Assembly (NCBI GenBank): GCA_910584115.1
Contig: CAJTYN010000072.1
Location: 1-13,760 of the forward strand
Source: an uncultured Lachnospiraceae bacterium
Lineage (GTDB): Bacteria > Bacillota > Clostridia > Lachnospirales > Lachnospiraceae
DNA length: 13,760 nucleotides
Direction of reading: 5' to 3'
Shown here piece by piece: positions 7,912 to 13,037 of the stretch; the stretch's first letter is position 1; every line of letters begins with the position of its first letter. The position numbers were made by a program, and so were the translations under genes. The notes under the pieces are model-generated. The model had not been told where the DNA came from, searched no databases, and saw only the letters and a program-made list of their open reading frames with translations.

Positions 7912-7937
7912 CTTTTTTCTTTTTTGGCATTTAAAAT
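7909..7937 (+). promoter_or_regulatory. Candidate sigma-A promoter of the HAD phosphatase gene
   Basis: TTGCTT (7909-7914), 17 bases, TAAAAT (7932-7937), about 40 bases before the ATG. Confidence 0.65.
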
Positions 7938-7977
7938 AATGTAGCAACACAAAGAATACAAAGGAGGATCTACAGAT

Positions 7978-8598
7978 ATGGACAGTATGATCTTTGACGT
8001 GGACGGCACCCTCTGGGATGCCACACCGATCGTGGCAGAGGAATGGACAGCCATCTCCCGCCGGGAATATGACCCCCAGACGACCATCACCGCCCCGCAG
8101 CTGCGCGGATTATTCGGAAAGCTCCTGCCGGACATCGCCGCCGCCCTCTTCCCGGAGGCGTCCCCCGAGCGTCAGATGGAGCTGATCGGGATGTGCTGCG
8201 AGGCCGAACACGCGGCGCTCTTAAGAGCCCCCGAAGCCCCCATCTACCCCGGACTGGAAGATACCCTACGAGTATTGGCAGAAAGATACAGATTATTCAT
8301 CGTCAGCAACTGCCAGGCCGGATATATCGAAGTCTTTTTAGAATGCACCGGCTTCGGACATTATTTTCAGGGACATCTGTGCCCCGGCGACACCGGACAC
8401 CCCAAAGGTGACAACATCAGGGCGATCATCCGGCAATATGACCTGAAGGCCCCCGTCTACATCGGCGACACGAGAGGCGACCAAGAGGCCACCCGGCAGG
8501 CCGGGATCCCTTTCGTATACGCTTCCTACGGGTATGGCCAAGTCGAAGCCCCGGAGTATACCATCTCTCAGATCTCGGACCTGATCTCTCTTTTCTGA
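7978..8598 (+). CDS. HAD-superfamily phosphatase, phosphoglycolate-phosphatase-like
   Basis: A 206-residue cytoplasmic hydrolase that removes phosphate from a small phosphorylated metabolite. All four HAD motifs are present: motif I DVDGTLWD with nucleophile Asp7 and acid/base Asp9, motif II VSN (Ser110), motif III Lys143 (HPKGDN), and motif IV GDTRGD with Asp164/Asp168. A helical cap of about 75 residues follows motif I, as in the Gph/beta-phosphoglucomutase subfamily; the substrate is unknown. AAGGAGG stands eight to nine bases before the ATG. It is transcribed away from mutY and converges on the L,D-transpeptidase gene, sharing a bidirectional terminator. No operon partner is visible, so it appears monocistronic. 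Confidence 0.92.
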   Translation: MDSMIFDVDGTLWDATPIVAEEWTAISRREYDPQTTITAPQLRGLFGKLLPDIAAALFPEASPERQMELIGMCCEAEHAALLRAPEAPIYPGLEDTLRVLAERYRLFIVSNCQAGYIEVFLECTGFGHYFQGHLCPGDTGHPKGDNIRAIIRQYDLKAPVYIGDTRGDQEATRQAGIPFVYASYGYGQVEAPEYTISQISDLISLF

Positions 8599-8625
8599 TC
8601 TTTTTGGATCATGATCCCACCCATC

Positions 8626-8660
8626 AAAAAAGGACCTGCCATCCCCGCAGATCCTTTTTT
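8626..8660. terminator. Bidirectional terminator between convergent genes
   Basis: AAAAAAGGA (8626-8634) and TCCTTTTTT (8652-8660) form the outer stem, with TGC/GCA pairing further in (a two-base mismatch between). It is flanked by A- and T-runs, so it works in both directions: for the HAD gene ending at 8598 and for the L,D-transpeptidase gene ending at 8667. Confidence 0.88.
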
Positions 8661-8666
8661 CTTTCC

Positions 8667-10613
8667 TTAATTAAATACCACGATCGGTGTCTCCGTATCG
8701 ATGATCTCATACAATTCCGCCGCTTTGTCCACCGGCAGATTGATACAGCCATGGGAGCCGTTATAGGTATACACATCCCCGCCAAAGCTGGCCTGCCAGT
8801 TGGCATCGTGGAATCCTACGCCGCCGTTGAAGGGCATCCAGTATTGGACGGGCGTCTCATACTCGTACTCGCCGTTCTCCTTCTTCTCCCCGCGCAGGGT
8901 CTCGTTGAGCTTCTTATAATACATATGACAGACACCGGTGGGCGTCTCCCGCTCGGGGATCGGTTTCCCTGACACGATGTCCGATTCGTAGATCAGCGCC
9001 CCTTCCCGGTAAAAATACATATGCTGGGTAGAGAGATCCACTTCTATATACGTGCTGCCGATGTCATCCGGTCCTGCGTGCAGCGCCGTACTGGCATAAT
9101 TTGGCTCCCTGGTCACCACCTGTCCGCCGCGGATCTCCTCAAGGAGCTGTATCGCCTCCGCGTACTGATCGATCTGCCATCCGTAATTTCCCCCGGCCAC
9201 ATTGATCACGCGGCCCGTGCTCGTGGTGAACGTCCGGTTCGCGCCCAGGGTGTCCCGTCTGGCAGCCAATTCCGCCACAAAATTATATACGTTGCGTTCC
9301 AGCTCTTCGTCGTTGATGTCCGCGCTGCCGTCCTCCCCGGTATGGATCCAGTTGCGTATGATCTCCCCGTTCAAGACTTCCGTCTCATCGCCAAATGTGT
9401 AGGTGATGCTCGCTTTCGCATAACTGTTCAGATGCTCCAGCTCCTGGGCCAGCTGCGGATCATCCTTGGTGACAGCAGCCGCTGGATAGACGTTTTCTTT
9501 TTCCAGATCCAGGCTCTCTGAACTCTCCTCCACACATTTACAGATCAATTCCAGCACCTTCTCCGCGTCCAGCGCCGTCCCTTCTGTCTCCGGGACGATG
9601 ACGAACTGGCCTTCCTGATATTCCAGATGGGCATCCGTAGGCGGCACCTGTCTGTCTGGCTGCATGCAGTCCAATTGAGCCATCTGGGCGCGCACCTTCT
9701 CACGGTCGTAGGTGATGCTCTCCCCCACCGTGTAACTGCGTGTATTGAAAAAAGAATTGACCCACTGCATGGGCTTCTGCCGCTCCATCACCTGATCCAC
9801 ATCGTCATGGGGCTGATATCTGTAATCGATCGAAGCCGCCGTGATCACCTGCGGCTCCACATTGCGGGCATACACGGTCAGCGAATAATCCTCCACGCTC
9901 CGGCGGATCAGCTGCTCGGCCTGCTCTGTGGTCATGCCGGAACAGTCTATATGATTGATACTTGTCCCCGGCAGAAATTTATCCTGGTAATAATTCCCCA
10001 CGCCCGCATAGACGCCCACAGTCCCCACCAGCAGGACGCCGATGATGACCGCCGCGACGATCAGTCCGCGTCTGCTCTTCTTCTCAAGCTCCGGGATGAT
10101 GGGCTGCGCCGGGCGGGCAGCTTCTTTTCGGGCCGTCTCTGGCTGTGGTCTTTTCTGTGGTCTCGGCTGCGGTCTTTGTTGTGGTCTCTGCTGCGCCTTT
10201 TTCTGCGGCTCTTCCCGGGATCTTATATCTTCCTTCTCTTTCTCCGACTCTTTTGAGGTGTCAGGGATCTCTTCCTCCTGCACATCGGACTCGTCGATGC
10301 GGATCCCTTTTGCCCGCGCGACCTTTATCGTCCCCGCGGTCTTCGCTTTGGGCGCCCTCTCGGCAGGACTGATGTGATCGATCGGTCCATCCCCCACTGT
10401 GTCGGAAACGATCTTCTGCATAGCCCGTTCGATCTTGCTCTCAAAATTCTCCCCGTCTTTATCTTCCCGCCCGTCTCTTTCCGAGGCGGCCACCGCCTGC
10501 AGCTGGGCCAGGGCTTTCTTTACCTCCTGGGCAGGGAGTTCTACCTTCTCATAGCTGTCCCCGCCGACGCCTGTATTCTTCTCTTCTCTGGGCGTTACTT
10601 TCTCACTGCTCAT
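8667..10613 (-). CDS. Membrane-anchored L,D-transpeptidase (YkuD domain) with a YoaR-like peptidoglycan-binding region
   Basis: A 648-residue protein from the start chosen. Residues 1 to about 180 are a charged, low-complexity, probably cytoplasmic region ending in a Gln/Arg/Pro run (QQRPQQRPQPRPQKRPQP). One membrane segment lies at about 183-204 (GLIVAAVIIGVLLVGTVGVYAG). The extracellular part has a region of the YoaR-like putative peptidoglycan-binding type often found in this family. The C-terminal YkuD domain has the catalytic SHGCINLP motif (Cys623). The family forms 3-3 cross-links or attaches proteins to peptidoglycan. Start: the ATG at 10643 has no ribosome binding site, while the in-frame ATG at 10613 has TGAGGAG about ten bases upstream, so I chose 10613. 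The terminator at 8626-8660 follows the stop. Confidence 0.9.
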   Translation of the reverse strand: MSSEKVTPREEKNTGVGGDSYEKVELPAQEVKKALAQLQAVAASERDGREDKDGENFESKIERAMQKIVSDTVGDGPIDHISPAERAPKAKTAGTIKVARAKGIRIDESDVQEEEIPDTSKESEKEKEDIRSREEPQKKAQQRPQQRPQPRPQKRPQPETARKEAARPAQPIIPELEKKSRRGLIVAAVIIGVLLVGTVGVYAGVGNYYQDKFLPGTSINHIDCSGMTTEQAEQLIRRSVEDYSLTVYARNVEPQVITAASIDYRYQPHDDVDQVMERQKPMQWVNSFFNTRSYTVGESITYDREKVRAQMAQLDCMQPDRQVPPTDAHLEYQEGQFVIVPETEGTALDAEKVLELICKCVEESSESLDLEKENVYPAAAVTKDDPQLAQELEHLNSYAKASITYTFGDETEVLNGEIIRNWIHTGEDGSADINDEELERNVYNFVAELAARRDTLGANRTFTTSTGRVINVAGGNYGWQIDQYAEAIQLLEEIRGGQVVTREPNYASTALHAGPDDIGSTYIEVDLSTQHMYFYREGALIYESDIVSGKPIPERETPTGVCHMYYKKLNETLRGEKKENGEYEYETPVQYWMPFNGGVGFHDANWQASFGGDVYTYNGSHGCINLPVDKAAELYEIIDTETPIVVFN

Positions 10614-10653
10614 TGATCTCGGACTCCTCAAACTCACATACATGGGTAAACAA

Positions 10654-10679
10654 CCACCAGTCAGACTGGTGGCCTTTTT
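10654..10679 (+). other. Hairpin with a T-run in the L,D-transpeptidase leader (terminator-like on the plus strand)
   Basis: CCACCAGT and ACTGGTGG (10654-10661 and 10665-10672) form a perfect 8-bp stem with a three-base loop, followed on the plus strand by CCTTTTT. This has the form of a plus-strand terminator, yet no plus-strand gene ends here. On the minus strand it lies in the transpeptidase 5' leader, 41 bases upstream of the chosen ATG, where it would be a stable hairpin preceded by an A-run. It could end antisense transcription or affect the leader; which one is unknown. Confidence 0.6.
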
Positions 10680-10690
10680 ACAACAGATCC

Positions 10691-10699
10691 ATTATAACA
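10691..10699 (-). promoter_or_regulatory. Extended -10 promoter of the L,D-transpeptidase gene
   Basis: The minus strand reads TGTTATAAT: a perfect -10 TATAAT (10691-10696) with a TGn extension. No good -35 box is found at 16-18 bases. The leader to the ATG at 10613 is about 70 bases and contains the 10654-10672 hairpin. The 10614-10908 gap otherwise holds only this promoter, the hairpins and the small gene's promoter; I see no further gene. Confidence 0.65.
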
Positions 10700-10812
10700 C
10701 ACTTCCCCCTCCATTTGGGTATATCAGGAAAATTTAAAACAAATGTCACATTTAGAAAAACTCCTTAATGTTCTCTTCACCCTATCACATTATATCCAAC
10801 TCTGAAGAAAAA

Positions 10813-10831
10813 GATCCATACAGAATGGATC
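10813..10831. repeat. Inverted repeat GATCCAT-ACAGA-ATGGATC
   Basis: A perfect 7-bp inverted repeat with a five-base loop ends six bases before the -35 box of the small-gene promoter. On the minus strand it is followed by TTTTTCTTC, so it could terminate minus-strand transcripts that run through from the aldolase operon and so insulate the transpeptidase. As DNA it could equally be an operator. Confidence 0.55.
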
Positions 10832-10837
10832 CGTCCG

Positions 10838-10866
10838 TTGATAAAATGCATGCGGCATGGTAATAT
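10838..10866 (+). promoter_or_regulatory. Promoter of the 58-codon gene and probably of the downstream structured RNA
   Basis: TTGATA (10838-10843), 17 bases, TAATAT (10861-10866) preceded by TGG, giving both a good -35 and an extended -10. The start point would be near 10873, about 36 bases before the ATG. Confidence 0.75.
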
Positions 10867-10908
10867 GTATGTGTAGAAGATCTTTATCCTGAGAAAGGAG
10901 GCATCAAT

Positions 10909-11085
10909 ATGGGTGAAAACGCAAGTGAACTGATCAATAGATTATCCAGACAGTTGGAACGGGCCAGAGAATTGGCCGATCTGTACATTAAATTCCTGGA
11001 TTATGAGAAAACAGATCTGCCGCCGGAGGTAAAAGAGATATTCAAAGACAAGATCACCAGATATTCCAACGATAAAGAAGAATAG
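10909..11085 (+). CDS. Small protein of unknown function, 58 residues
   Basis: The frame starts ATG GGT GAA AAC and ends TAG at 11083-11085. AAAGGAGG lies seven bases before the ATG and a well-formed promoter lies upstream, so I consider it a real gene. The product is highly charged and likely helical. It begins MGENASELINRLSRQLERAR and continues through ELADLYIKFLDYEKTDLPP to a Lys/Glu-rich end. There is no signal peptide, membrane segment, cysteine or metal motif. Its start resembles an amphipathic coiled-coil helix, so dimerisation or binding to a protein or RNA partner is possible, but I do not recognise the family. It is followed after 24 bases by the 190-base structured element in the same direction, so the two are probably on one transcript. 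Confidence 0.75.
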   Translation: MGENASELINRLSRQLERARELADLYIKFLDYEKTDLPPEVKEIFKDKITRYSNDKEE

Positions 11086-11109
11086 AGAGCATCATCATCT
11101 CAATGGGAC

Positions 11110-11299
11110 GCCGGGAAGCACTGGGTATCTGTCTCCGGCCAGACCCGGGCAACGCATCGCTGAGCTGACCATTAACTCCGTCTATAGTGGCACTCAGGAA
11201 GAGCCTTCGTGCCAATGACTCCGTAAATGTTGGATCTCATCAATACTGAGAACGCCCTCTAAAAGTCTGCCCAATGACAGATACCCAGTGCTTCCCGGC
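11110..11299 (+). ncRNA. Candidate structured RNA closed by a perfect 24-bp inverted repeat
   Basis: Bases 11110-11133 are the exact reverse complement of 11276-11299. Inside this helix come further nested pairings: 11137-11144 with 11265-11272 (one C-C mismatch), then 11147-11150 with 11254-11257. The centre carries three adjacent hairpins (11169-11190, 11191-11211, 11212-11233) and a fourth at 11235-11251 (TCTCA/TGAGA). The nesting and the G-U pairs in the hairpins at 11169-11190 and 11212-11233, which would be A-C mismatches on the other strand, point to a plus-strand RNA; one internal position favours the minus strand. No reading frame in it looks coding. I cannot match it to 6S, tmRNA, SRP, RNase P, a T-box or a riboswitch I know. 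raiA-type and other ornate Clostridia RNAs should be compared. A small non-autonomous mobile element with 24-bp terminal repeats is the alternative, but I see no target duplication. Confidence 0.65.
11169..11233 (+). repeat. Two related 22-base hairpins flanking a 21-base hairpin
   Basis: Unit 1 is 11169-11190 and unit 2 is 11212-11233. Each begins CCA, ends TGG, and folds as a six-bp stem with a ten-base loop: ACTCCGTCTA in unit 1 and ACTCCGTAAA in unit 2. They align without gaps and differ mainly in the stems and the last loop bases, while the loop core ACTCCGT is the same. The 21 bases between them (CAC...GTG) form their own hairpin with loop AAGAG. The arrangement looks like duplication with a conserved loop core. 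Confidence 0.7.
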
Positions 11300-11338
11300 T
11301 GTTCATCAGCAGACGAAAGGATCCGCAGAAAACGGAGC

Positions 11339-11358
11339 GACAAACAGCTCTGTTTGTC
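11339..11358. repeat. Perfect 8-bp hairpin GACAAACA-GCTC-TGTTTGTC
   Basis: An inverted repeat with a GCTC loop lies between the structured RNA and the aldolase gene. No T-run follows on either strand, so it is not a classical terminator. It could stabilise the 3' end of either converging transcript. A weaker hairpin (TCCG/CGGA, 11322-11336) adjoins it. Confidence 0.65.
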
Positions 11359-11366
11359 AGCGGCCA

Positions 11367-11400
11367 GATGGAAAGGGACAGATATCCGTCCCTTTCCATC
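11367..11400. terminator. 13-bp hairpin between converging transcripts; possible terminator without U-run
   Basis: Bases 11367-11379 and 11388-11400 are exact reverse complements (GATGGAAAGGGAC and partner) with an eight-base loop. It starts 23 bases after the aldolase stop on the minus strand and follows the structured RNA on the plus strand, so it is well placed to end or protect both. Neither side has a run of T, so termination by the classical mechanism is uncertain. The 11086-11423 gap contains no gene besides the structured element and these hairpins. Confidence 0.55.
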
Positions 11401-11423
11401 GTCCCTCTTGACACACTGATGCC

Positions 11424-12101
11424 TTACAGCTCCGCCAACGTACACTCTCCGAAGACAGACTTCCAATCCGCGTCAAACGCCGCCACCGCATTTGTGATAT
11501 GCGGCTGTGTCAGCACTCCTTCCAGGATAGAAGGATCCATGGTAGCCGTCTGCGCCCCGGCGAGGAATGCGCGGTCTACCTGGCCGGCGTTTTTGAAGCT
11601 GGCCGCCAGGATCTCGGTGGGATACTGATAGAGCCGGATCATTTCCGCCAGGGCCGCGATGATCCCATCCGGATCCAGCCCCATGTTCTCCATGCGGTTA
11701 AAATAGGGCGCGATACAGTCGGCGCCGGCCTCCATGGCGAGAAATCCCTGCTGGCTGCTGTAGATCGCGGTCCCGGTCACATGAACGCCCTGGGCTTTGA
11801 GCCGCTTGATCGCGCGGATCCCTTCCATCGTCACCGGGACTTTTACATAGACTTCCTTATCCACCTTCGTCAGGAGCGTATCGGCGTCCCGTATCATCCC
11901 TTCTGTATCCAGGGCCGTGACCTGGATATGGAGCGGCTTGCCCGGACCGATGATGGAGCGGATCTCATTCATATGCGCGAAAAAGTCAATCTTCCCTTCC
12001 TTCTTCACGATCGAAGGATTCGACGTCACCCCTGCCACAGGAAAAATATCACAAAAACGTCTGATGGCCGCCAGATCGGCCGTATCCAATAAATATCTCA
12101 T
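11424..12101 (-). CDS. Fructose-6-phosphate aldolase / transaldolase-like protein (FSA/TalC family)
   Basis: A 225-residue class I aldolase of the small transaldolase family, cytoplasmic and normally a decamer. Known members either cleave fructose 6-phosphate to dihydroxyacetone and glyceraldehyde 3-phosphate or act as transaldolases. Visible features are Asp6 (MRYLLDTAD), TSNPS (27-31) with Asn29, Gln60, Schiff-base Lys87 (VYVKVPVT), VTGTAIYSS (108-116) and Tyr133 (APYFNRM). Tyr at the last site matches E. coli FSA, whereas transaldolases carry Phe, so aldolase activity is favoured. Start: an ATG at 12122 lacks a ribosome binding site; the ATG at 12101 has GGGAGG eight bases upstream and begins with the family's MRYLLDTA, so 12101 is chosen. 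It lies 17 bases after deoR, in one operon. Confidence 0.9.
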   Translation of the reverse strand: MRYLLDTADLAAIRRFCDIFPVAGVTSNPSIVKKEGKIDFFAHMNEIRSIIGPGKPLHIQVTALDTEGMIRDADTLLTKVDKEVYVKVPVTMEGIRAIKRLKAQGVHVTGTAIYSSQQGFLAMEAGADCIAPYFNRMENMGLDPDGIIAALAEMIRLYQYPTEILAASFKNAGQVDRAFLAGAQTATMDPSILEGVLTQPHITNAVAAFDADWKSVFGECTLAEL

Positions 12102-12118
12102 ACAAAAAACCTCCCGGA

Positions 12119-12886
12119 TCATCCAGCGATGGTGACCTTGATCCCCCGTCCTTTCAGGTATTCCCTCTCCGACGGCGCGATCCCCTCATCTGTGATGATC
12201 TGATACACATCTTCAAGTTTCAAAAAATAGACAGCTCCCGGCTGACTGAATTTCTCAGAACCCGCCAGTACATACGTATGGTCCGCCGAGGCGATCATCG
12301 CCCCCAGCGTGTCCGCCCGGATCAAGTCTTCTCCGGTAAAACCATAGGACCGGGAATACCCATCCGTCCCGGTGAAGATCTTATCCACATGAAAAGACGC
12401 GACGGCGTTCTTGGTCAGCGGCCCCACCATCGACTGGGTATGCGGCTGCAGCGTCCCCCCCAGGAGGATCAGCTGGATGCTGCTGTAGGAGCTGACATAG
12501 CCCGCAAGATACATAGAATTCGTGATGATCGTCACATTGTGCTTCGTCTTCGCCAGCTCCTCGGCAAACAGCGCGCAGGTAGAACCGGACTCGACGATCA
12601 ATGTCTCCCCGTCCTGGACGCATGCGGCCGCCGCCCGCGCGATCTTCTGCTTCGTATCCATATGAAAAGCCATCCGATAGTTGATGTCCCCCGGACTGTT
12701 GGGGACCGCATATCCCCGTTCCCGCTTTAAGATCCCCCGCTCAGCGAGATATTCCAGATCCTTGCGCACAGTCACCTTCGAAGTATGGAGATACTCCGCC
12801 AGGACTCCCACCTCGGTCTTCCCATGCTGCGTCACATATCCCAGGAGTGCAACATGCCTTTCTTTTATGCCGATCCCCCCTTCCAA
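12119..12886 (-). CDS. DeoR/GlpR-family transcriptional regulator
   Basis: A 255-residue DNA-binding regulator that senses a sugar phosphate. The N-terminal winged helix-turn-helix (about residues 7-60) reads KERHVALLGYVTQHGK, then EVGVLAEYLHTSKVTVRKDL (25-44) and ERGILKRERGYA, typical of DeoR proteins. The C-terminal effector domain has ESGSTCALFAEEL (99-111), TIITNSMYLA, GGTLQPHTQSMVG and GTDGYSRSYGFTGED, the usual DeoR sensor motifs. The start is TTG at 12884-12886 with only a weak AGGA five bases upstream; a stronger G-run lies downstream before an ATA codon, so a slightly later start is possible. It is first in an operon with the aldolase and diverges from the dehydrogenase. It probably binds the palindrome at 12944-12955 and controls both sides. 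Confidence 0.92.
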   Translation of the reverse strand: MEGGIGIKERHVALLGYVTQHGKTEVGVLAEYLHTSKVTVRKDLEYLAERGILKRERGYAVPNSPGDINYRMAFHMDTKQKIARAAAACVQDGETLIVESGSTCALFAEELAKTKHNVTIITNSMYLAGYVSSYSSIQLILLGGTLQPHTQSMVGPLTKNAVASFHVDKIFTGTDGYSRSYGFTGEDLIRADTLGAMIASADHTYVLAGSEKFSQPGAVYFLKLEDVYQIITDEGIAPSEREYLKGRGIKVTIAG

Positions 12887-12905
12887 ACATATCCTGACAC
12901 AGACT

Positions 12906-12934
12906 ATACTACCACAGGGTCCGCGTTATGTCAA
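12906..12934 (-). promoter_or_regulatory. Sigma-A promoter of the deoR-aldolase operon
   Basis: The minus strand has TTGACA (12929-12934), 17 bases and TAGTAT (12906-12911); the spacer ends TGTGG. The start point would be close to 12900, leaving a very short leader of about 14 bases before the TTG. Confidence 0.85.
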
Positions 12935-12943
12935 TAATATAAG

Positions 12944-12955
12944 TTTCGTACGAAA
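12944..12955. promoter_or_regulatory. Palindromic operator TTTCGTACGAAA, probable DeoR-family site
   Basis: A perfect 12-bp palindrome lies between the divergent promoters: ten bases upstream of the -35 box of the deoR promoter and 17 bases from the -35 box of the dehydrogenase promoter. CTTTCG/CGAAAG half-sites are a known pattern for several DeoR-family proteins, so the adjacent deoR product is the likely binder. The position upstream of both -35 boxes fits joint control of both directions. Confidence 0.65.
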
Positions 12956-12972
12956 GTTTTTTGTTTTCTATA

Positions 12973-13001
12973 TTTACAGGATCACTTTTCTATGATAAGA
13001 T
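12973..13001 (+). promoter_or_regulatory. Promoter of the zinc dehydrogenase gene
   Basis: TTTACA (12973-12978), 17 bases, TAAGAT (12996-13001) preceded by TGA (extended -10). The start point would be about 30 bases before the ATG at 13038. Confidence 0.7.
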
Positions 13002-13037
13002 AAAAACATAAGATAAATATGACGGAGGACAAGACGG

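Noticed and set aside
11110..11299. Retron msr-msd region (inverted repeats flanking a structured RNA)
   Set aside because: No reverse transcriptase gene is present on either side in this window.
11110..11299. CRISPR array or integron attC site
   Set aside because: There are only two unit copies with unequal stems and no regular spacers, and no Cas or integrase gene is nearby.
11194..11466. A 90-codon minus-strand open frame over the structured element and the end of the aldolase gene
   Set aside because: It runs through the inverted-repeat element and overlaps the aldolase 3' end out of frame, with no ribosome binding site and no recognisable domain.
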